A stretch of DNA of 64,000 nucleotides, from contig OV121093.1 of the NCBI GenBank assembly GCA_921293015.1, positions 29,894,622-29,958,621 of the forward strand, written 5' to 3'. The notes beneath the pieces were generated by a model, which was not told the DNA's origin, did not search any database, and worked only from the letters and a program-made list of their open reading frames with translations. Below are positions 24,801 through 35,069 of this stretch, in pieces (position 1 is the first letter of the stretch; each line of letters begins with the position of its first letter). The position numbers and the translations under genes are program-made. The stretch is from Phorcus lineatus (Eukaryota; Mollusca; Gastropoda; Trochida; Trochidae).

Positions 24801-26935
24801 AATATATATATCTGTTTTCTGTTTTGTATCATGATTTAATAAATACGATATGGCTTTAAAAATTTCCTTCAAATTTTTGTTAAAACATCTTATCTAATGT
24901 ACCGACACTTGACAATTTTGTGATGTATTTCACCTGGAGAACCAAAGGGAAAATGACGAAAAAACCCTACAAATTGCCAAATGTCAAAAGTGTCTTTCGG
25001 AATCCCTGTTGATAACATTGGTATGTTTTTGTCTCTTATTGCGATACATTGAAGTATCATAGACCCTAGCTATACCAATATCCTAATCTATTGTCTAAAT
25101 GTGTTTTGTATCAATGCATTCGTATTATGTAATAGTGATGCAAACTGTGATACTTTCGATGAATTGTTACGCGAGTAACCAATCAAATGTTATTCTGAAT
25201 TTGCAGAGATGACCCAGCGGAGATGCCAGTGTTCCTCGCTGCAAACTCAGCTAAAACAAACTGCACCCTGGCGCCTCGGGGAGACAACATCTTTGCTGCG
25301 ATCAGGTAGGAAAAAATAAGTAGTTGCAAAATATGAGCACATGTGCACATATCAATTTCACCTATAAACTATTGTTTCAATACAAGTGCCCATATTTCCT
25401 CCTCTATGATTTATGAAGCCATTCGTTGTCGGACACTTTTGATTAGGAGCTGACGCAATTATACGTGCAATGACTGCAATATGTTTGTTTTAAAATGTTC
25501 CTTTTCAGTATGTTGTTTCATTCATCTCTTTGTAATTAACTCTTACTTCAGTAATGTTTCCTATCAACCTTTTGCAGTGAGATAAAATTAATAGATTCAA
25601 GAAAGAAAATGGCGAAATATTTGTTTTAATGTAAATGTTGACTCCCCGGTCAGGAAATGTAGAAAGCGCCAAATATTTTACAATGTATACGTTAACAACG
25701 AGAAACAGACAAATAGTCCATTTTTTCTTATATGTGTACATTTAAAGTGAATACATAAGTAAATATTGAGATGTGATTGACCAGTTTTGACAAAGGTTCG
25801 GACACTTCTTAAATTTTCTTTTTAAGGGCTTGTAATGTTTTAATTCGACGGACAAAAGTTCAGGAAACAATGATAAACGTCTGACTAACACATAGGACAC
25901 AATGGGACGCATTTTTTTTTTTAGATCTTTAGCAATAAAGAGATTATTATGTTTGTGCTCATGACATAATATGTTTATGACACTCCTGATTTATTATCAG
26001 TGTATCCCTTGCTCTTGCTCAGGAAATACTTATGTTTTGTCATTAAAGTCTTAGAATATCATCTATGTATCCCTTATGTCCTTTTTCAGACCATAAACAT
26101 AGAGTTGCTTGGAAAAAATTACATTTAATACCAGTTATGTTTGCTTTTATCATTGAAAATGTCTTTGTTGCAGCTACTACCTCAAGGAGAAGCAGAAGAA
26201 CAAGGAGACAGATGGCGCCACTAAGAAGAAGCTAGAGGGCTTGTGTCAGCGCCTCGCCAACTGGGCGGAGGGCTTGAGTCTCTGTCTGGATGTGCGCAGC
26301 AAGTCGATGAAAGCGAGACAGAAGAAGGTGGTGTGTGACACGTTCCACGGAGCCGGGATTGTGGTCCCGGTGGACGAACATGAGGTCGGATATCGACCAG
26401 TCCCGGAAACTCCTGGTAGGTTAAACATGTCATGGAACTTTGTAAAAAATGATTGAAATGGTACAATGGTAATAATGATAATCGTCACACAGGTTATTTG
26501 GCAATGTATCGACTTTCAATATTATGTACGTTTTTTAAAACAATAAACTCCATTATTTAATTTATTGTGTTAAAGTTTAGATGTAGGAAGTTGTTCTGTA
26601 TTTTTCTTGATTATGCAAATCTTTGAACAGGCGATTTGAAGAAAATCCTGAAGAAGATTGTGGAATCTAAGACAGAGACGGAACGGAACAAGAACTTTGA
26701 CCCTCTGCAGGAGCTCATCACACTGATCCAGTTCGCCAACGATGAGTGTGATTATGGGGAGGGGCTCGAACTCGGACTAGATCTCTTCAGTTACGGAGGG
26801 GACGTTTTCCACTCCACCATCCTTCATCTTCTGCCACTCGCATATCAGCTACTCCGGAGGCCTCAGTTTGGACGTATTATCTCTGCTCACTTACGACGTC
26901 GTACGCGAAGTACTGACCTCAGTGAGCTAGACTGA
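18866..26935 (+). CDS. HPF1: Histone PARylation factor 1 with N-terminal PBZ zinc finger (7 exons)
   Basis: Nuclear cofactor of PARP1/PARP2 that completes their active site and directs ADP-ribosylation to serine after DNA damage. Exons are 18866-19030, 20597-20729, 21861-22013, 22942-23140, 25207-25305, 26174-26415 and 26631-26935. All junctions are GT-AG and in frame; 431 aa. Residues 13-32 form a PBZ finger with exact C-x5-C-x6-H-x5-H spacing (C13, C19, H26, H32), followed by an acidic/lysine linker up to about residue 110. The HPF1 fold follows, with recognisable blocks [59 protein letters not shown] and [20 protein letters not shown]368 and E369 align with the human catalytic pair Asp283/Glu284. 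Human HPF1 (346 aa) lacks the finger; insect and other invertebrate forms can have it. The family call is firm. Confidence 0.95.
19031..20596 (+). other. HPF1 intron 1 with duplicated sequence and a nested MITE
   Basis: A G homopolymer of about 15 bases (19202-19216) lies near the start. From about 19285 to 20375 the intron carries a diverged copy of a sequence also present in intron 4 (24440-25025), interrupted by the palindromic element at 19486-19929. Confidence 0.65.
19486..19929. mobile_element. Palindromic (foldback) MITE, 444 bp
   Basis: The left end AGTCTGAATAAACTTGACC and the right end, read in reverse, AGTCTGATTAAAATCGACT form the termini. Inverted homology continues inward through GTGTTCCGAGGA, ATTCGAACGT and CTCCTTGCTCGCACGTTCT, so almost the entire element is one long imperfect stem. 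Half-copies occur at about 3952-4135 and 37215-37380. It interrupts a repeated intronic sequence. No target duplication is obvious. Confidence 0.75.
22211..22640. mobile_element. Degraded TTAA MITE, copy 3
   Basis: The left edge TTAA then AGGGTCACAGAGTTTGTTGT lines up with the start of copies 1 and 2 (GTTGTTGGAGT, CAAAC, ACATTGGCGTGTGCCAATAA versus ACAGTGGCGCGTCAAATAG). The right terminus is eroded and its position approximate. It sits inside HPF1 intron 3. Confidence 0.5.
24440..25025. repeat. Dispersed repeat in HPF1 intron 4, homologous to intron 1
   Basis: The stretch shares ATGAAATGGTCA, GAAACCTGAT…ATTG.CATTTCTTT, GAGGTAGGAT, GTGAGAAATGATAT and TATCATGATTTAA with 19285-20375 in the same order and orientation. 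The copies differ a good deal, so they are an old transposable element family or an old duplication within the gene. No reading frame remains. Confidence 0.6.
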
Positions 26936-26975
26936 CAAACGTGAATGAATGTGTGAGTGAGTGGGAGATATCTTG

Positions 26976-26981
26976 AATAAA
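26976..26981 (+). promoter_or_regulatory. Poly(A) signal of HPF1
   Basis: AATAAA is 41 bases after the HPF1 stop codon and is followed by a T/G-rich stretch (GTACTTTTGCTGTCGCTGTTTG), as expected for a cleavage and polyadenylation site. Confidence 0.75.
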
Positions 26982-27713
26982 AATATGTACTTTTGCTGTC
27001 GCTGTTTGTATATGTTTTATAAATCAAAGGAGAACAGCCAACAATGAAGATAAGACGTTGACAAACGAGGGGGAAGGGTGATGGGTGATGGTTTTCAGGT
27101 TGTGATGAACAAGGGAGGCAACTCTGTGCACATAGTTGTTAGAGGCACACTGGCATTCCCTTGTTGCTTGAAAATAAGTAAACTGCATTTTACAATTTAT
27201 GGTTACAAACAACCCTGACCTTATCAATTACAGATAATTATACATGCAAAATTGAAAATTAGCAGCAAATCATAATCCCCCAATAAAATGGGAAGATTGA
27301 ATTTAAAAAATTAAAACAGACATATTATAGTAATGACAACATAATTATTGTGTATCCTTTACAATTTTTCTATCATCCGTAATGACAGAAAATAGCTAGT
27401 AAATGTTAAGAATGGAGATATAAATCAATAGATAATATAATCAATTTGTCTAAAAGATTAAGGCCCCTTTGAAATGACTCATATTATATACAACCATGTG
27501 GTTTTTCCCAAACCTAATAAACATAAACATTTGCACTAAACGAAACACACCTCACAATAGTTCTGCTTACATCTGAATTTTACGTCCCTTTGCATGACAT
27601 TAACAGAGGAAGTAAGTCTTGGCCATAGATACGGTAATCAAAATATTCAAACTTCATCAACAGTAACTTTTGAACCAGCTAAAGACGAGATTCTTTGACA
27701 TCTTGGCTTCTGT

Positions 27714-27747
27714 CAGTTCAGTTCAGTTCAGTTCAGTTCAGTTCAGT
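27714..27747. repeat. (CAGTT)n microsatellite
   Basis: Nearly seven uninterrupted copies of the pentamer CAGTT. Confidence 0.95.
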
Positions 27748-28498
27748 CACATGCTTTCCTTTGCCCAACGTTTGTCTATATTCATTTTTGACCTAATCAC
27801 TTTATTTCCTTTTGAAACGTCAACACTATATAAACAGTGTTGATGATGCCACAACATTTTTTTTCCATATAATTCATTATTATGATTTAGTAATAGAGGT
27901 GTACACTAACGACCAAATATGGCATTGACCCACAATTCGAAGTGCTCGACCAACCTGGGTACATGTATGATGGACTTTTTTTGCACTTAAGTGTAATTTT
28001 CTAGATGGTATGACAGGCCACCGGACGTAGACAACATCACATCTAGCTGGTCATCAAAATTGATTGTTGTCTGCATGGACTGCAAACTAATTTGAAACAT
28101 TGAATTTAACAGTTATTTACACGAGTTCAAAAGTGCTACAAAGTACGATGGTGACCTCGAAGACAGGATTAAGAGTACCAAACCAGACAGGTGTTTGTGT
28201 ATTCCCCTCATATATCCTTTGGCCAAGTTTGAAGATTTTGAGTCCAGAGGTTCATGAAAAAATTGGCAAAGTGCTATGGTGACCTTGAAAACAAGGTCAT
28301 GGCCAACATAGGCAATTGGTATTTGTTGATTTAGCAATACAAAAATTGGAAACATTCGGTGGAATGGTTCACAAGATTTGGAGTTAACAAGAGTTTGAAA
28401 AGAAGTCGAAGTGCCGTTACATTTTTGGAAAAGATCATCAAAATCGACAAATAAGTGCGTATAGCTTCTTAGAGTGGCATTTTAGAAGTTGGTATGAT

Positions 28499-28845
28499 GA
28501 AGAAAATAGGAAATTTATGGAATAACAACTTCTTTATTGCAAAGAGATGCGACGTTTCGGTGTAGATACTAACACCGTTATCAAGCAAGGATATTACATC
28601 CCATCAGCCTACCATCACTTGATCAAGACCAATCAACGCTAATCCCTCTCAATCAGTAACCACCTCATTGTCCATCTGGCTTCCAATCTATTGCAAAAGC
28701 ATTTACTCTACATCAACATAATTACCTGTGTAAACATGCCTCAACGTATGTATATAATCACAGTGCTGTAACCTTGAGTATCACTTGCTTGATAACGGTG
28801 TTAGTAATAAAGAAGTTGTTAATCCATACATTTCCTATTTTCTTC
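28499..28845. mobile_element. Foldback element with hammerhead-like motif
   Basis: The left arm begins GAAGAAAATAGGAAATTTAT; the right arm ends ATTTCCTATTTTCTTC, its inverse. The arms continue through AACAACTTCTTTATT and AACACCGTTATCAAGCAAG. Read on the minus strand, the left arm holds CTTGATAA, a CGGTGT/ACACCG stem and then AAACGTC, the layout of a hammerhead ribozyme of the kind found in Penelope-like retroelements. The right arm has lost the 28 bases that contain the second stem half and the AAACGTC. The core box deviates from CTGATGA, so activity is doubtful. Confidence 0.55.
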
Positions 28846-29278
28846 AATAAGTACGTAGTTCCATGAACACGGAAACATTTGGTGTCATTGGCCATGGGAT
28901 ATTTAATTGAGAAAAGTTGAAAAGCAGAAACAGGCCATGGCGATCTTAAAATAAGGTCATGGCGATCAAATCGACTGGTATATCCTTTTTGTCACAAAAT
29001 TTGAGTGCAAAATAATGTTTTGCGTTGCAGCAGGGGACAATAAAACCAACTTTTCACTTCTGTTAAATTTTGAAAGTTCTTTTTATAATGCAGTATGGTT
29101 TGACTCAAGATGGTCCTTCTGTCCTTTGTTTATTCTTTATGAAGTGCTTACATATTATTCATATATACCGTAAGACTTCTTTCACGTTACAGTTCTACAA
29201 ATTTTTTTATCTCCGCCCTGGACACCACCTTTATTCTGTATGTTCTGCAGCATATGCTTTCAATAACGTGTAAATATC

Positions 29279-32200
29279 CTATTCAGAATCACTCTCTTCT
29301 ACTCCGTCAAGTGCTGTATCGCCCCGGTTATTCATTATACCAACTACAGCACCTGCTTTCAGCAACAGATCAACACCTTCTTTAAACTCGCACTCTGCTG
29401 CTAAATGAAAAGCTGTGTCACCTTTATTGTTTTGTTTATCAACTGCAGCACCTGCCTGAAGTAACAAATCGGTACATTCTTCAGATGCACTCTCTACTGC
29501 TTTATGAAGTGCTGTGTCGCCTTTTTCGTTTTGTTTATCAACTGCAGCACCTGCCTGAAGTAACAAATTCTTCAGATGCCTGAAATAACAAATTCTTCAG
29601 ATGCCTGAAGTAACAAATTCTTCAGATGCACTCCATACTGCTAAATCAAGTGAGGTGTTGCCTTTTTTATTCTTTACATTCACATCAGCACCTGCTTTCA
29701 GTAACAGATCAACACACTTTTCATAGCCCCTCTTTGCTGCTAAGTGAAGTGTTGTGTTGTCTTCTTTATTCTTTACATTCACAGCAGCTTCTGCTTTCAG
29801 TAAAAGATCAACACACCTTTCCGATTTACTATCTGCTGCTACATGAAGTGGCGTGTCACCTTCTTTATTCTTTTCATTCACAGCAGTACTTGCTTTCAGT
29901 AAAAGATCAACACACCTTTCTGACCCCATCTCTTCTGCCAAATGAAGTGGTGTACAGCCCTCTTTATTCTTTTCATTGACAGCAGCACTTGCTTTCAGTA
30001 AAAGATCAACACACCTTTCCGATCCACAACTGTTGCTACATGAAGTTGCTTGTCACCTTCTTTATTCTTTTCATTGACAGCAGCACCTGCTTTTAGTAAA
30101 AGATCAACACACCTTTCCGATTCTCTATCTGCTGCTACATGAAGAGCTCTATCACCAACACTATTACGTTTTTCCATATCAGCACCTTGTTCAAGAAGCC
30201 ACTTGACAACTTCAGGCTGATCATGCGAACATGCACCAGGAAGGAGTGATAGAACAGAATCAGAAGTGACCGAAGCACCGTTTGTAACAAGTAGGTTCAT
30301 GATGATTACTTTACCTGCCTTACATGCTTCATTAAGGAATTTTGTCAAAATATCCTTTGTGATATTCTTCTTTTCCTTCTGAAACAGTAGCTCAACAATC
30401 AAAGGGTTCCCTCCTTTACAGGCAGCTTTCAGCGATGCCTCATCAACTCTGACTACCTTCTCCATCAACATTTTCACAATGTCAATGTTCCCTCCGTTAC
30501 AGGCTACCTCAAGTGATTCCTCATCAAATCTGACTACCTTCATCATCAACAATTTCACAATGTCAATGTTCCCTCCGTTACAGGCTACCTCAAGTGATTC
30601 CTCATCAACTCTGACTACCTTCATCATCAACAATTTCACAATGTCGATGTTCCCTTCTTTACAGGCAGCTTTCAGCGATGACTTATCGACACTGACTATC
30701 TTCTCTATCAATATTTTCACAATATCAATGTTTCCTCCTTTACAGATTACCTCAAGTGATTCCTCATCAACTCTGACTATCTTCTCCATCAATATTTTCA
30801 CAATATCAATGTTCCCTCCTTTACAGGCTACCTTAAGTGATGTTTCATTGACACTCACTTCCTTCTCTGTTTCATTGACACTCACTTCCTTCTCTATCAA
30901 CATTTTCACAATGTCAATGTTCCCTCCTTTACAGGCTTCCTCGAGTTGTCCCTCATGAAGTCTGGCTTCCCTCTCTATCAGCAGTTTTGCAATTTCAATC
31001 TGACCGTACTTACATGCATAGCTTTAAGGAGTGCCCCCACGATCGTCTTCTTCATTAATATGAGCCCCCATGTCAAGTAAACTTGTCACAACTGAAACAA
31101 ATCCATTCGCAGAGAAGAGATGGAGAGCTGTTCTTTCACGTTCATCATGTCTCTTTGGGTCCGGGTTTAGTGACAGGATCTGCTTTGTAAACTGAATATC
31201 TCTTGTTTTTGAAGAAATCATGAGAGGCGTTTTGTACCGATCCTGGTGGAATTGTACATTTATATTTATTGATCCTCTTGTGTTTTTCAAGTATAACAAT
31301 ACTTGTGTTGCAGCAAATTTACATGTTCCATAAAGTACTGAGTTCTCATCCTCTTCAGTGAGCTCTATCCTTGGACAGTTATCTATGTACTTCAGCAGTT
31401 CTGGGGATATACAGCTAGGTGCCAACGAGAGGAATGTGTCATCAGTTTCTTGGTCAGACAAGTGAATCAGTGATGTAAGTGGCGTTTCTATTTTAGGCAT
31501 CATCGTTTTAACAAATAACTCATCTGTAAATGCTTGGTGTGAAAGTACATGAACAAAGTGTCCTGCATCAATCTCAGCAGCAAATCGTTCAGCAAGTTTC
31601 GCAGCACAGGCTCTATCTACATGCACGACAGAACTGGTTCTTGGAGTACATGTATCGCCCATCAACCGAAGTCTTCATGGATAAATGACAAGTGACACTG
31701 TTGAATAACAAATTCTGGGTCAAGTGAACACACTTTTATGGACACACTGTCATAAATAGATGGATGGTCAAATAGAAAATAATCCTCATCAGACCTTAAA
31801 TAGGATCCTACAAGTTCTTTAGCTGTCTGTATTATTTTATCAGGTTCATCTAGTTTTCCCAGCTCTTTCTTGCTTGTCTTACCCTCACCTTTCAGCATTT
31901 CCTTAAACAGCTTTTCCTTGTAGGTGTCTGTGAATAGGTATCTTATTGATTTATTCAGGAAATCAAGTGGGTTATTGAAAAACTCTATCGCACTGATTGT
32001 TTTGTCTTCTTTGTAGATTGTAGTGAAAAGACGACATACATGAGGAAAACCATGAGGAACTTCTATACATAAGAGTTCATCAACTTGACTCTTGTCTAAC
32101 TCGACACCACTTGATCTGGATATGGTGTCCCATATGGCACGTTTTTCCTCAATGCTTCTCTTCACACTGTGATCCATATTAATCACATGTTTGTCTGATG

Positions 32201-32662
32201 TTAGGAAGTCAGACAGGCTGCCTAAATCAACCGATGCTGAATTCAGTACGTAATCACGACCAATCAGAATAACAGTCACATCCTCCTTTGATGATTGGTC
32301 TTCCTCTTCATGTGATTTGTGCTCTCGTTCCTCCAAGAGTGGTCAAACAGCAGGTTTCCATCTTGACCATTCGGCCTGGTCAAACTCCAGATTACCAAAG
32401 ACATCATCAAGCATGATGACAGGGTTGATGCAGGTAAGGATGACCTCATTGAACTCGTCAGGTGACCTCACCATAAACACCTGTCTACCACACCTGTGTA
32501 GTTCTTCTAATGCCATGTAACCAACAGTAGTTTTTCCTTCACCTGGATTCCCTTTGATAGTTAGCCAGGTTGTTCCTTTGTCACGTTTATCCAGGACCTT
32601 CTCCAGTGCAGCAGTCCTGACCATGCCTTTATTCCAGGACTGGAAGTAGTTGATTGTTCTCT
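29279..32662 (-). pseudogene. Broken STAND (nSTAND3-like) NTPase with ankyrin repeats
   Basis: A large 3' exon read from an acceptor (TTACAG, exon from 32662). First comes a NACHT/STAND-type NTPase: Walker A GNPGEGKTT, Walker B VIMLDDVFG. Next is a helical region, then ankyrin repeats: two or three ordinary ones (RTALHLFSANGFVSVVTSLL), about six near-identical short units (CKGGNIDIVK.L…), and at least seven canonical units (GDTPLHVAADSKSERCVDLL). Such proteins are expanded in molluscs and are thought to act as innate immune sensors. The frame is broken by TGA at 32343, a frameshift with stop near 31662-31670, TAA at 31024, a frameshift near 30030-30045, and TAA at 29597 within a 25-bp tandem microduplication (about 29567-29627). 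All lesions interrupt otherwise clean domain sequence. 5' exons are not seen. Assembly error is a possible alternative. Confidence 0.8.
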
Positions 32663-33012
32663 CTGTAACATTGACGATCAGACAGCATAAACTGAATTGA
32701 TAGCAAACAGTTGCATAAAAATACTGTTCACAATTTTCTCTGAAAATACATATTTCATTATCATTGCTTTATGTTCGTATCTTTTAATCCTATACTAATA
32801 AAAATATAATTGCAACCATTGTATCCTGGCTTACAGCGGTCTATGGTTTTGGTCCAAAGAAGAAAATACAAAAAGGCTCTTAGGGCCTTATTCCAATGGT
32901 CCTCATTAGGGGTCCAAAAGTCATCTAATGTAAACTCACAGGACAATGACGCACTAGCTTCCAATTTCCCATTTGATAAAATCATATTAAGGGACTGATC
33001 ATTTATTACGGA

Positions 33013-33037
33013 GGGGGGGGGGGGGGGGGGGGGGGGG
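33013..33037. repeat. Poly-G tract
   Basis: 25 consecutive G on the plus strand, interrupted by one C and then five more G. Such runs are hard to size by sequencing, so the exact length is uncertain. Confidence 0.9.
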
Positions 33038-33044
33038 CGGGGGT

Positions 33045-33125
33045 TTTCAGGGGAGGGTCAGAAAAAAATATACAGCCACCAGGGGAGGGTCATGAAAAAA
33101 ATACGAAAGGTTGGGGAGGGTCATT
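33045..33125 (+). repeat. GGGAGGGTCATGAAAAAAAT direct repeats, group 1
   Basis: Three spaced copies of a motif close to GGGAGGGTCATGAAAAAAAT. A second group in the same orientation lies at 34530-34615, about 1.5 kb to the right, bracketing an AT-rich stretch with no coding potential. The pair may mark the ends of one element. Confidence 0.5.
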
Positions 33126-34499
33126 TTGAAATGGACAGTTATAAAACCATCCTTCTTTAGCAATTGAAAGTGGGGCTGAAACATTATCATAAAGCCTTAT
33201 CAAATGAAAAAAAATTCCAGAGTATAAGCAAGACTGGTTCATATTCTTAAAAACACATTCTGATGTAAAAGAAATCACCATGAGTCACTGCCAAATTCAT
33301 TGTTCTTTATTCTTGTAGAACAAAAAGTAGAAAGTAGTTCTGTTGAACTGAGAGTTTATAAAAGCAGTTAACAGGTGTTTGCAATATTATTATACAACAA
33401 AGATGCATATTTGATAAGTAATAGACTCATAAAGTTAAAACAGCTAGTCAAATTATTAATATCTGAATGATTATATTAATCATTCTCAATGATGCAAAGT
33501 TATGAAACCGTAACACTTTAGCAGATGGCTTGATTGGTGCAAATTTGTTAATATAGCCATACTTATGAAAAATATCTAAATGCATATTTAGAAAAATAAA
33601 TTCCAATGTTGATATTCCAAAAATTGGGAACATTTGCTAAATACTTTTTGGGTTTTACACTTTATTGTTTAAATATTATGTAACATGTAACAAATGTAAC
33701 ATATGTAATGTCTGTGAAACCAAGATGTCCCTTTATTATCCCTATGTTATGTACCTTCAAAATTCTATAGATTTCTTGTAGTACAAACTTAATGTAGACG
33801 GTTAAATTTGTTTTAATCAAACTCATACACAAACAGTTTAAAAGTTATGAAATTTGATCATTTTATTACTATAAAGTGAAGATTTGACATTTTACATTGT
33901 TTGGTCCTATACTCTTATATCTTTTTAAAAAAAAAAAATTATTATGTCCCAGCTTATCTCCCAACCTGGTCCTTCCATGGTTTTCAAGTTTTCAGTGTAA
34001 TGATCTTGGCAAGATATGTATTTTGATGGAATTTTTAACTAGTGCAATATCTTAGCTCTTTTTATCTCTGTTGACAGTAAATTCAATAAAGAAGTTGATC
34101 ATCCATAAAAAAATTCCTTCTCTTCCTCATTGCTAACCTATTTTGTTATCAAAAGATAAAAAAGACATTGTGATTTGAATTTTAGAAATAAATAAAAAAT
34201 GAGCCTTAAAATTAAAGTAAGATAAAATTAAAGATAGAATTTACACTATGTTCAACATATGTGTGTATTATAAGCAATAGTATTCAAAACCTATTTTACT
34301 TATAGTTGATGAAAAAAAAAGCTCTAATAAAACTGATTTTTAAAACACTATAGACCATTATCAGATATCATGTTAATCCCAACAATGAAAGGGTAAATCT
34401 GTTGTTTTTTCAACATTATTTTAAGCGTTACTTAAAGAAGTTTCTCTTTTGGAAATATTAAAAAAAAATTGAATGTAGAACCGACCATAAATCTTCAAA

Positions 34500-35069
34500 A
34501 GACCAATTTCAAGAACTTTCGTAGATATGACTTGGGGGAGGGTCATGAAAAAAATATATGCTACAATTGGAAGGGCCATGAAAAAAATTGCGACGAGATG
34601 GGGAGGGCCACATGTACATTTTTGTAGACAATCCAAAGAGAAAACGTAGAAGCGTTCTTTGATTGTTCTGCAGGAATGGAAGAACCACTGATGACGTACG
34701 TTCACCTCTATGCCAGTATTCCCGCGACCAGCCGTCAGCACTGAACACCTGACAGCTACTCTCATCGATAAACAGCACTCTTACGAATTTCCCTCTCTTT
34801 CCCAGCGCTGTAAAGTGTATGCTCACCTCAATCCGTCAAGCCGATGTTGTCAGGTTAAGGGCATTACACTCAAGAGTTGATAGGCTCTCAAACAAAAATG
34901 GTTGACACGTCTGGCTACTGGCTGTAACGTAGGTGGAGCGTGCCCAAATGGCGATTTCATTGGTCATGGGAACCTGTGGTCTTCCATTTCGTGGTCTGTC
35001 TGATGTCCGGCCAGTATCTCTATGACGCCTAACTCGTTTTTCGATTGTTGTTTTTTTGTGGCTATTCAT
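34500..35069 (-). pseudogene. Tc1/mariner transposase relic
   Basis: The minus strand from 35069 reads a helix-turn-helix/linker segment (VRRHRDTGRTSDRPRNGRPQ), typical of Tc1 transposases. About 270 bases further on, in another frame, comes VLFIDESSCQVFSADGWSRE then YWHRGER. That matches the first catalytic Asp region (…FSDES.F.L..DGR..VWR.…) of the DD34E domain. Frameshifts and missing sequence between and after these blocks show it is dead. Beyond about 34620 the frame runs into the GGGAGGGTCATG repeats. Confidence 0.7.

Larger units (their letters stand above)
26982..29278. other. Intergenic region between HPF1 and the STAND/ankyrin pseudogene
   Basis: No exon is recognised. The region contains a (CAGTT)n repeat at 27714-27747, a short hairpin around CAACACTATATAAACAGTGTTG (about 27820), two similar stretches with GGTGACC and AAGGTCATGG between 28140 and 28980, and the foldback element at 28499-28845. 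Confidence 0.6.

Noticed and set aside
30479-30958. 159-codon plus-strand frame
   Set aside because: It is the antisense of the near-identical ankyrin units; its repetitive Ser/Thr-rich translation is a shadow.
32761-32985. Upstream exon of the STAND/ankyrin gene
   Set aside because: Protein-like, but no frame-compatible donor to the exon starting at 32662 was found, and it contains strings typical of dispersed repeats.
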